Assembly: GCA_900074885.1 (NCBI GenBank) | Contig: FJUW01000016.1 | Coordinates: 224,577 to 288,576, forward strand | DNA from: Rhynchosporium graminicola | Lineage: Eukaryota > Ascomycota > Leotiomycetes > Helotiales > Ploettnerulaceae | Direction of reading: 5' to 3' | Length of the DNA: 64,000 bases | Notes under the pieces: model-generated | The model's database searches: none | Seen by the model: the letters and a program-made list of their open reading frames with translations, nothing else | What the model was told of the DNA's origin: nothing | Part shown: positions 24,220 through 34,674 of the stretch, one piece after another | How the letters are laid out: every line of letters starts with the position of its first letter | Numbering within the stretch: the first letter of the stretch is position 1 | Position numbers and translations under genes: made by a program

Positions 24220-26077
24220 TTTCACGGTATGTATGTATCTTTCTTGCCAAAATCGATGTTGCAGGGGAAAACGGCGCGGTTGGTGACGACCGTGTGTCCA
24301 CCAATGCGATCTCTTAAATACCAACCTGTTGCGCGTTTATTACCGCGCTTGTGACTGGGGACCCGTGGGCACCAAATGAGTCATTCAGCTCAAAAACACC
24401 TCGAGTTAGTTCAGAGATATTGGTAGCACGATCGTTCACTGCCGCAACTAGTTTGCCCTCGAACATATCAAAATCATATCTGGTGGATGTAAAGTTGAGA
24501 TATACTCAAGGCTGCTATTTATGAATGGTCAGCAGAGGTTTGCTCCAAGATGATTCGTCGTTGTAAGAAATTTCGTATGTCAAAAATTAGAGCCTTTTCA
24601 CGATTTGAACGGTGGGGCAGAAGCTAAGCGAAAAGTCAACAACGCGACTGCCAAGTTACTCCAAACTGATGTTTCCGAGCGCGTCCAGCTACAAGAGAAG
24701 ACGCAACCATTGCTCCGATGCTTCACGTCTCATAGCAAAAGGATGGATGGGTAGCTCCGATCCAAAACTTAGGCTCGCTTTGAACCCAAGATGATGAATG
24801 TTCGTTCGCTGAGGGCTATGATGACTCGCCGGAGATCTGTTTGTAAATTGAGGACTCTTCTCACTTGCAGGTACGGTAACACAGTATGGATCCCTTCCCT
24901 CAATATGGTCAATCAACCAAGCAAGACCAAAGAAAGGCAAAAGATGGATCCCCAGTACTCACCTTTTTTCGAACAGGGGATAGATACTTTGGTAAGCTGA
25001 TCTTAGTCAACAGTTATAGTTTTCTCTCTTTCCAGAAATCTAGCCTTGATTATTACATACGATACTAATCAGCGAAATTCGTGTATAGTCCAAGGTGACT
25101 AGATCACAGAAGAGACAATATTTGGTCTTATATAGAAGATGTTTCAGCTAGACACGAGTGGGTGGCTTGGCGGACATCATGGCGGGTGAATATTTTGCTG
25201 GGTGAAGGAAGCTTCTCAATGGTGACCTTCATTCTGTGACACATTTATGGTGAAGGCACTGATGTTGATTAGAATAGTCTAGACGGGTCTGTTAGCCAGC
25301 AGAAGTAGAATAGTAGTGCAGCTTTGAGCAGTGTATCACTAACAAGAGGCTGAAGAAATTACCATGAATCATACATGAGAACATCAAGGCATAGAACAAC
25401 ATCGATTGAGCTGTTGAAGGCGCTGAATTGAGCAAAAGCTTTCAGCAACTGTTGAAGACCGCACTGTTTGACAATCATAATCTAAGTATATATAGCTAGG
25501 GACATTCGTCTTGGATGCAGCAGTTGAAATGCTCGTATTATAACCTCCTGATCCAAGATTGCCTCGGGAGAATGTCATCAGAAAACTGAATGACTTTCTA
25601 AAATTTCTCTAGGCAATGTTCTATAGTATTTCTTGACTACAGATGCACTTCGAGTGTATGTCCTTAGATACCTTTGCGACTTTGAATCAAGGTTGTAATG
25701 TAAGATGTTGATTCATGGAAAACCCCCTAGATTCGCTAGAGAAGCTTTTGACCAAACTCGATCATAAAGCAGATGGCTCAAGCTTAAAGTTGAGCCAAAC
25801 TTCCATGATACATTCTTGGCAAGAGACGGAAGGGTAAGCAAGTTATGTGAAGAAAAATGTTCATCGATGGGGTGTCCTAAAATGGTCTTCATGTATCTTT
25901 TTTGAGTCACTTGGGAAGCTACGTGGTGATTTCTCATGAATTTCCGATGCCCAAAATTCCATAGAGTCTGCAATTCCGCATATATCCATGTTATAACACT
26001 GAGCACTCGCAAGCTGCCACGAAACACTACCCGCTATCCGACCATCCAAGCTTCAATTCGATACCGCACGTCCTCAA
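24220..26077. other. Intergenic between the two paralogues
   Basis: About 1.9 kb without a supportable gene; only short motif-free open frames on both strands. Base composition is ordinary, with no sign of RIP. Confidence 0.5.
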
Positions 26078-26432
26078 TCAAAAGTCCACATCCTGCGTAT
26101 TCCTCAGAGATTCCCTCTTCCCCTCTACTTGGTTATTCTTCTCAGCATCCACCTTGACTCTCCGCTGTTCTTTTTTCTTCCTACGTGCCTGTTCCATAGC
26201 CTTGAAATGGCCATTCTTGGCCTTGACCTTAACCTCAGCCTCCTGGCCAATAGACATACCATCCATAACCCGCGTCAAAGCTTGAAGCCCCCAATACGCT
26301 TTAGCATCAAAACCCTGATAGCCTTCAACCTTGATTCTCATTAGCTCCATACACTAGATCTATGTATATCGTCGACATACCTGTAAATTCGCCTTAGCCA
26401 AAGCCGTTCTTCTCATTCCCGCGCTCAAATTC
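26078..26432 (-). pseudogene. 3' fragment of gene split by copia insertion
   Basis: This holds the end of exon 2 (26,432-26,381), an intron (26,380-26,330, GTATGT...ATCAAG) and the last exon (26,329-26,078). Its protein resumes SAGMRRTALAKANLQ then VEGYQGFDAKAYWGLQ, followed by a Lys/Glu-rich tail. The reading frame continues exactly from the 5' fragment at 32,603 when the element and one target-site copy are left out. There are no other lesions in this part. Confidence 0.85.
26428..26432. repeat. Target-site duplication AATTC, left copy (copia)
   Basis: Five bases AATTC directly precede the left LTR. The identical bases 32,603-32,607 directly follow the right LTR. Confidence 0.9.
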
Positions 26433-26610
26433 TATCGCAAGATTACGTTGATCTTCAGAGTAAGGCATAGAGTAGTTGAATGATATTAGTTGCATTTCAG
26501 TACTAATTACTATGGAGAGTCGACAGGAGATATTATCTAGGAATATCCGCACGGACTATGCACGTGACTATAGTTACCTGATCCATGCTAAGACCTATAT
26601 CCTCGCAATA
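26433..26610 (-). repeat. Copia 3' LTR (178 bp)
   Basis: It begins TATCGCAAG and ends CTCGCAATA on the plus strand. It differs from the other LTR at about ten positions, all transitions. Ends fit TG...CA altered by RIP. Confidence 0.9.
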
Positions 26611-29253
26611 TACCCTTCTATAGAGATACTATAAAGTCGGTAACTTCTACAGGTACGAGTGATCTAATTTCCTGTAATTAGTCGATTATACTATCGTATG
26701 CGTACGTATGGTGATACCCCTGGAGACTAGTACTATGCCTCGATATCACGTGAATCTAGATAAACTATAAGTTCTGTAATTCCTTTAAGATAAGTTAGCC
26801 TTCTAATTAATATCTATACCCCTTATTCTAGGTAAAAAACAGTTATATTCAGTATTACTATAAAGGCCTTAAGGTCTTATGGGCTAAGTAGTTTAGTAAA
26901 ACTGTCTGCTGCGTTCTCTTTTAAGAGTATATACTAAGGGTCTAAATAACCTCTGGCGACTTCCTAGCGAAGGTAGTAGAATTTGATATCGATATGCTTA
27001 GTATATTAGTATAATTTAGGGTTCTCCGATAGAGATAAAGCTCCCTGATTATCGCACTATATCTCTATACTCCTAGAGTCTAGCTTATTATAGCCTAGCT
27101 CCTTTAGTACTTAGCATATCTATAAAGCTTCTCTAGTAAAGGCGTATATAGCTATATACTCTGCTTCCGTAGAGGCAAGAGCTATAGTAGTCTATCGCTT
27201 TGAAATAGCTGAGAAAACACCTCCTATAAGGAAGAAATAGACTCCGGTATATAATACTCTATTAATTCGGGCACCGGCCTAATTAGAGTCGCAGAAACCT
27301 CTTAATTTTATCTTCTCTCTATTAGTAACGTCTCCTCTGTAAGTCGTAGCGTAGTACTTCGTACCTTATAGGTATATAAGTACTCTCTTAGCGCTTATAA
27401 GGTATTAAGGTGATGGATTTATCAGAAATTATAATAGTATAGAGTAGTAATATAGTATATCCCAGCGAGTATAAGCTAGATACTAAAGACTACTATAAAG
27501 CTATTAATATAGCTTGATTTCTTATGGAGTAGCTACTCCCTTGAATTTAACTATAGAAACCTCTGAACTAGTAGTAAAGGGCGTATCGGCGCTCTTATAG
27601 TTAGTTATTCTAAATCGATCTAATATCTTATCGATATATATATCTTAGTAAAAAGAAATCGTCTTCTTCTCTCTATCACGTATAATTCTAACTCTAAGGA
27701 AGTACTTAGCTAGTCTAGCTAGAAGGATATTAAACACGGTAAGAAGCTTCACTTTGAGCTCTTTGAGTGCTAATCTAGCTTTTGAGATAACTAGAAAATC
27801 GTCGACGTAAGTAATAATAATAATCTTAGTTTCTCTATTAATATATACGTAATTATCGGTTTATAAAGGTATAAAGTCGATAATACCGAACTCCTTACGT
27901 AGTGTCTCTTACTAGAGGCGTGGAGACTACTTCAGATTATATAGAGCCTTTAGCAAGAGTATATATTTATTATCTATGAGTTTACGCCTAAATTATCTAT
28001 AAAATAGCAGTAATTTAACGTATATCTAGGTATCGGCTTTACTATATAAGAATGCCGTTACTATATTAAACTATTCGACTTCTAAGTCGTACTCCGCTAT
28101 AACTACTAAGCCTATCTTCTAAGTAGAAGATTTATAGACTCCGGTATACGTCTAATCGTAATTATAACTAAATCGTTACGTATAACCTTAGACTATAAAT
28201 CTGACTTTATATTTATCGATTTTGCTATCTATATCTCTCTTAGTCTTAAAAACTAGACGAGAACCTAGTACTCTGCACCTTTTTAGTATATCAGAGCGAC
28301 TTATAGTCTTCTAAGTCGACTTCTCCTTAAGAGATCGATACTCCTTAATTATAGCTTTCTTCTATTCTGGCTAATTAGCTCTTTTTATAGCCTGATCTAA
28401 AGTAGTCGGATTATCTAAGAATAGAGACTTTTCTTAAGCTATATGAAAGGCGAGTCGATACTGACTAGTACTCTCTAGTACTTCTTTAAGTAGTGAAATA
28501 GTATAGGAGTAGCTATTATTTAGTTCTAGTGTTACCTTAGGCGACAGATTATTATAGCTAGATCGTGTAGCCCTAGGAATATACTCCGGCATATAGTTCT
28601 TAGATCTAGGAGGCCTACTACGCTTCTTTTATATAGTAACTTGCTCCGGGATATCGACTTCTAGTACTAGAACTTCGTCCGTAACTATAGACTCGGCATC
28701 TTCCGTATTATCGATTTCGACTTCGGAATCCTCGTCTTAGCTTATAATACTTGTATCAGGAGTAGTACTAGTAAATTCGGCGTTACTAATAACTTCGGTA
28801 TCCTGATTTTAGCTTAAATTATCGATAGATTCACCCCTAGTTTAAGGTACTATTATAGCGTCTTCTTCGTGAGGTTCTATAACTAAACTGTCTTTATCAA
28901 ATCGTAGATAAGAAGTACGAACTACCTTTCTATTATCTAAGTATCTATAGATATTATAACCTTCAAATCTTATTAGAATACTCTTTTTAGCTCTAGAAGC
29001 TACCTTATAGCTCTAGACTCTCTTCTCCTTATTAATTAGTATAAAGATAAGATATCCTAATATATAGAGATACTTGATAGAGGGAGTATAGTTCACCTTT
29101 AGCTTAATATCGTCCTAGAAGCACTTAAAAGGAGTCTTCCTTTCTACTCTAGAAGTAGAGGTAAGGTTAGCGATATATATACAGGCGAGTAGAATTTCCG
29201 GCTATATATAGTTAGGTATATTCTGATCTATTATAACTATACGTATCTTCTCG

Positions 29254-29258
29254 ATAAT
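29254..29258. repeat. Target-site duplication ATAAT, left copy (miniature element)
   Basis: ATAAT precedes the left LTR of the miniature element and is repeated at 29,853-29,857 after the right LTR. Confidence 0.85.
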
Positions 29259-29383
29259 TATAACGGGGTTGAGGTTAAGCTCTTATCAACTACGCTATCT
29301 GGACCAAAAGATCATAATATACTGCGCAAGCAGTATACGCTTAATACCGTATATATATAATCGACTACCACGTGACTATTATA
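29259..29383. repeat. Left LTR of the TRIM-like element
   Basis: 125 bp; about fifteen differences from the right copy, mostly C/T or G/A, with the left copy carrying the T and A states more often. Confidence 0.85.
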
Positions 29384-29727
29384 ATATCTCCCCTCTTAGT
29401 AAGCTCGCCCTCGAGCGCCTTAGGCCGAAGAATTGCCGTGACTACGCCGACTAATATGCTACGTTAAACCCCTAAGGGTTATGACGTAATATACCGAGAC
29501 GAGAGATCTCGAAGTCGATACTATCACCCCTTATTAGCCTGACGTAAGTAGTTTAAACATGTTACGTACGTCTCAGTGCTTAGAGGTACCCGCAGGTTAT
29601 AATATAGCATATCAGGCTCTGCGCTTTGCGCTAGGCCGACGCTACGCCATATGCGCCACGCGCTATATGCGTCATACGCCCCGTGCTCAGAGGTACTCTA
29701 CCAGAAGACCGGTTGCGCAGTATATTC

Positions 29728-29852
29728 TGTAACAGGGTTAAGGTTAAGCTCTCACAAAATACGCAATCTGAACCAAAAGATCAAAATATACTGCGCAAGC
29801 AGTATACGCTTAACACCGTACATATACAATCGACTACCACGTGACCATTACA
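29728..29852. repeat. Right LTR of the TRIM-like element
   Basis: 125 bp, starts TGTAACAGGG and ends GACCATTACA; followed by ATAAT. Confidence 0.85.
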
Positions 29853-32424
29853 ATAATCGTACGTATAGAGCGTTTAGCTCTTCTATCTTACTCTAGAGTA
29901 TATAGAGTAGACTCCTCTAGTAGTATTCTAAGGTAGTCGGTAAGCTCTTTTATCTAAGAGGGAGAGTACTTCTTACTCCTATTATATCTCTATATCTTAA
30001 TTTTATAGTAATACTATATTTCGGCCAACTTAATTAGCTTTTGATTAGCTAAGTATATATCTGACTTCTTAGCGTAAGTAAAAGCCCACTTTCTAGTCGA
30101 ATAAGCGCATAAGAAGATAGAGGCATAAGAGTAACTATTCAGACTCTTAGGTTTAAGGTATACTATATCTATATGGATTTCATCTATCGATCTAGTAGGT
30201 CGTGCACGTGCTGATACCTTATTAACCTTCCGAATAGGTCGGCCTTTCTCATATAGTACGCAAAGGCGAGTTCTACTAGTCTTAAGCTCTATAAACTTCA
30301 TACTAATAACTATAGATTAAGTGCGATATACTACGTTAAAGCTAGCGTGATATATATGTCTGTACTAAAGCTCTATATCGACTGTAGCTTACTCTACTGC
30401 TATAGGTAAGCTTAACCCGGAAGGCTAGCGTACTTTGCGCCGGAGGTCTCCTTAATAATAAACAGATCTTCGTTAATTATATAGATCTCCTTCTCCTTAG
30501 ACGTATAGAGAATAGAACTGCGTAAATAACCTTCTAATTTATTTAATTTAGAACCGAAGTATAGGTAGACTAGAGACTACGGGATATATAGTGTATTATA
30601 GTACTCTAATGTGCGTATTATACTATCGGTCTTTATCGCCTTAATCGTATAACTTCTAATCCCGGTAGAGCGTACCGGCTTATTAATAGTAAGTATATAC
30701 TATAAATCGTCTCTTAGCGTATATAAGGTAAATTTGGAAAAGTCGTTAGATATATGCTCTGTAGCGCCGGTATCGAAGAGCTATCGTGACTTATTATAGT
30801 GAGAGAATATAGCTATAGAAGCTGTAATAGTAGGGAAACACGGTAAAAGGGCTACGCCGAAGATACTATTATCGTCGGAATCGTTATCTTTCTCCTTCTT
30901 CTTTCTATTACTAGTCTTCTTCTTATTAGTCTTATTAGTCTTACTCTCTCTCTCCTTCTTCTTTAACTATTCGGTATACGGGATCTACTTCTTTCCAGAC
31001 TTCTCCTTAAACTCCTTCTTCTTTTATTTATTAATAATAAAATAGTTCTTAGGAGTATACTTTAGCGATATCTATTTATAGTACTTATAAGTCGGCTTAG
31101 TATCCTTGCTAGCCGGCTTAGTAGCTCCTCCGCCGCTTCCTTTCTTAGGTATAGACTTATTACCGTATAGAGCTTAACCTGCTATCTTTCCGGTAGAGTT
31201 ACTCGCTCTTACCTCGTTAGTAATATCTTAAATTAAACTAACAAAAGTCACTCCTAATTTAGCATTCTAAGTCGTATCTAGGTTATTACTAGAAGAAACT
31301 CTTAAGAGAGAACGTTATCTTTTAGCCTATATAGGCTACTTCTCTAAAACTGCGATAATAAATATAATTAGATACTATACCGGAAGTAGAGCTATTATTA
31401 AAGTCTCTAATTTAATAATTAAGAGCTTAAAAGTGATAATAAACTTCTCTAAGGAGTTAAAATTATTATACTAGAGCTTAATATAATCTTATATAGCGTT
31501 ATATACTAGTATATTACCACCTCCTTCGTACTGCGCCTATAAGGCCTCCTATATATCTAATGCGGTAGTTTTACTAGTTATATACGCGAGAGGTCCGGCC
31601 TTATAATTCAACGTAATTACTAGCTTTATTTAACTCTCTCTAGACTCCTAATCTTACTACTTCTTAAGTGCTTTATCGTCGACCTCGTCGTCCTATTCGT
31701 CTATCTCTTTAGGCACATAGTCACGCGATTTGACGTTAAGAAACTTACTGATTCTATTAGTTTTAGTAATATTTAGTACTTTATCTCTCTATTCCGTATA
31801 GTTCTCTTCTCTCTTAAGCTTATAGCTATCTGCTAAGTTTAAAGACGTAGAGCTACTTATCTTCTTACGTTTATATAGCTCTAGTGTAGTCGTAGTAATA
31901 GGTTCCGATTCCGAGTCTTCCGGATCCTCTGGATAGTCCTAGGACGTCGATTTAGTATCTGCAGGGGGTAAATCGGGTATATTTTGAGTCCTAAGGACTT
32001 AGGTGGGTTCCGGCGCTAGCGCGGAAGACTCTGCACCTCGAGATGCGACAATTTCGGAATCGTCGACTTTGATTGCTATACGAGTATTGATTACTATACG
32101 GCTTATATATAGTGTTGAAGACTCTAAAGACTCTTTAATAGAGCTAGAGTTATCGGAGTATACTTCTTCGACTTCTTCTAATAATAGCGTAGGTGCGATA
32201 GCTGAAGAACTCTCTCTACTAGTACTCTGCGCGACTGTATTTGCTATAGAAAGACGCGCTAGTTTAACTGAACTATACGCGTATACTATACCTTAATCGG
32301 AAGCTCGTAACTTAAATCTCTACTCTTTTAGTATTAAGAAATAGTTCGACGCTTACTATTAAGAATCATAGTACTACTACTTCTTTAAGTACTACTCTAC
32401 TTCTGGCTATCGGGGCTTTTAACC

Positions 32425-32602
32425 TATCGCAAGGTTACGTTGATCTTCAGAGTAAGGTATAGAGTAGTTAAATGATATTAGTTGCATTTCAGTACTAATT
32501 ACTATAGAGAGTCGACAGGAGATATTATCTAGGAATATCCGCACGGACCATGCACGTGACTACAGTCACCTGATCCATGCCAAGACCCATATCCTCGCAA
32601 CA
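32425..32602 (-). repeat. Copia 5' LTR (178 bp)
   Basis: It starts TATCGCAAGG and ends CTCGCAACA on the plus strand, followed directly by AATTC. It is the less mutated of the two copies. Confidence 0.9.
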
Positions 32603-33158
32603 AATTCGAATCTTTCCAGTTATCGTAGTGGATTCGAAGGGTCTTGTGCCACAGATTCTCCATCTGGCCGCGCGTGATAGGGCCAGGACAATGGGCTTGT
32701 GTATCGTTAGCGAATTTCTCGAAGCGGACGACGTTGGCTAGGTGCAGAAATGCGTCTTCCTGCTGTTTGTAGTCTGGTGCTCTCAGCTTCTGAGGCTTAG
32801 GAGCGTGTTGTTTGTCTCGCACTTGTGGTAGAAAGTGGTTGTCATCGTGTTTGATAACGCTATCCATGGCATCGTCGAGATTGCTTAGAGACATGTCGTA
32901 CAAGGCGTGAGCTGCGCATATTATTAGATCATGACTTGAAGAGATTTATGGACTTGAAAAACCCGTAGGTGCCTTCGTTAGAGAGAAACAGACGGTTGGC
33001 GCGTCTACGTCCATCTTTGTCGTAACAGCAGGAGTTTGAACTTCGCTATACTCGAAGGATATCGAGAACGAGAACAGACCTACGACTGGACCACTAGTCA
33101 CAACTGTAGTGTAGTCTTCCTCACCGTCTACTAGGGGTGAAGTGGAAGACATGATCAT
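32603..33158 (-). pseudogene. 5' fragment of gene split by copia insertion
   Basis: Exon 1 starts at the ATG at 33,158 (or 33,152) and runs to about 32,963. Exon 2 starts at 32,911 after an acceptor GCGCAG and reads AHALYDMSLSNLDDAMD, then FLHLANVVRFEKFANDTQAH and MENLWHKTLRIHYDNWKDSN up to the insertion point. The block aligns with the intact paralogue at 23,346-24,219 (FLYLAWDVKYGKFVADVQAM, MEMLWAELLYRYY). The exon-1 donor (GTTTTT) is weak, so that border is uncertain. There are no lesions apart from the insertion. Confidence 0.8.
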
Positions 33159-33176
33159 AGAAGAAGAGAATACCAA

Positions 33177-34674
33177 AGTGTGATAGTTGAAGTTATCTAT
33201 TGCGCAGAATAAGGCCGAAGGGAAGTGGAGCTTATAGAAAATTAAGCGAGGGTCTATGGAAAGGCCATAGAAGCCTATCGTTGATATTCACCGTTGACGA
33301 CACCAGTGAAGCCCAAATGAGGGACAGTAGCATAAAAATCTATTCACTTTCGAAAATCAAACATGGTTAATATCCTACTGGCAATAAGCAAGTGTGGAAG
33401 CATATACGCTGCAGCGAAAGATCCTGTTACCTGTAGTCGAGAGCAGTCTCTGGTATTCGTTCTGAGTTTTCTAGACACATCTGCTATTTCATATAAGGAA
33501 AGAAAATGGAAGCTGGCGTAGAGTAATATTCTTCCTGCAAATATATACCAGCCGGATCCCCTCCTTCACTTTCGAGGGCTCAGGTAAATCCAAGCCAAAT
33601 AGAAAGGAAACTGGCTTCAAAATCGGAAGCTATGAATTTACCTATCCACGGAGGAGATCAAGCGTCGTACAGTCCATCTCATAGAAACTCCCATATAAGT
33701 ACCACCCTCATCGCAAAATGCCCTATCATACACTCCTACCAATGGTATATCTCTCAGCGAAAGTCCACAAAAGACTTCCACCACATCTTATACCCACCCC
33801 ACCCTCACGATCGCAACACATCATCCAATACCACCAGACAAAAAAAAAATCACACTAGAGCTAAACCCTTACTAAAAACACCAACAAAACCAATGACAAA
33901 AACAACCAACAACACCAACAACAAGCGCAAACAACAAGCTCAAAACATCCTCAAACTCTGCAAACAAACCACACCACGTTATACCATGCTGAAGCTTCTG
34001 TACATGCAAGCATACACAAAACCTCGAAACGCAGATTGAGTGAGTACCTAGGAAGCCAAAGTACTCGATTTTTTTTTCTTGGATAGGTAATTCTGTCACT
34101 CTACTTCTGAGACAAAAATGTCCCTCAACCCGTTTTAGCGTTCCGGAATCTTGGGCCTCGCCTAAATAAACATATCTACCATTCCTCCCCCTCCACCTTC
34201 CTGTTTCGCACGGCTCACAAAACAGCTTCGCAAGGTCTCGGTAATATTGCTGCATCTTGTAAGAATTCCCCCTATTCGCTGACTCAAGTATATGCAAGCC
34301 AGCGGAAGTCACGATAGAATGTTTGCGCGAGCAGAGCTCAAAGCCGGTTGGTATGCACAAGCTTTCTCCCAGTCCCTTACTATGTGAAATGAAGAACAAC
34401 CAACTATTATCTACTACACACAAAATCTACAATCATGCGCGTCCAATCTGCTTCCATACTCGTTTTCTTGCTTGCTTGCAAACCATTACTAGCTCCTCCA
34501 CACCCATGATCCATGCTCCCAATGAAACCAACCATAGCAGCTTTCTGTATACCGTTTGCCCTGTAAAGTCCGCAACAAGGAGCCAACCCAATCAACTGCA
34601 AACGCGAACTGCGAACGCCCCAACCCAATGCGTGTAATCATGTCATTCTTCTCTATATCACCAGGACATACGAA
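33177..34674. other. Intergenic; A-rich stretch, no supported gene
   Basis: It contains a poly-A run near 33,841-33,849 and A/C-rich low-complexity sequence up to about 33,960. Open frames at 33,632-34,039 plus and 33,872-34,423 minus look like composition effects. The right end is the BLM10 3' flank. Confidence 0.5.

Larger units (their letters stand above)
29259..29852. mobile_element. TRIM-like miniature LTR element nested in the copia element
   Basis: Two 125-bp direct repeats (29,259-29,383 and 29,728-29,852) enclose about 344 bp with no coding trace. The right copy starts TGTAAC and ends ATTACA, the TG...CA form of LTRs. The left copy starts TATAAC and ends ATTATA. A 5-bp duplication (ATAAT) flanks the whole. 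Both LTRs carry the inverted repeat TATACTGC-GCAA-GCAGTATA. The interior keeps CA and TG dinucleotides that the surrounding copia sequence has lost, so it was inserted later or escaped RIP. No primer-binding site could be assigned. Confidence 0.85.
26433..32602 (-). mobile_element. Ty1/copia LTR retrotransposon, complete but RIP-dead
   Basis: This 6,170-bp element is bounded by two 178-bp LTRs and a 5-bp duplication. It reads on the minus strand. The integrase region lies at about 30,301-30,014 (SIDEIHIDIVYLKPKSLNSY, then CAYSTRKWAFTYAKKSD). The reverse transcriptase motif YVDDFLVISK is at 27,809-27,780 and RNase H ALASTEAEYIA at 27,182-27,150. The order integrase before reverse transcriptase is diagnostic for copia. 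Dozens of nonsense codons, nearly all TAA or TAG where CAA, CAG or TGG are expected, fit RIP. The AGAAGGGTA purine tract just inside the left LTR, on the minus strand, is a fair polypurine tract. The element sits inside a coding exon. Confidence 0.92.

Noticed and set aside
33632..34423. Overlapping open frames on both strands
   Set aside because: An A/C-rich repeat-like sequence explains the open frames on both strands.
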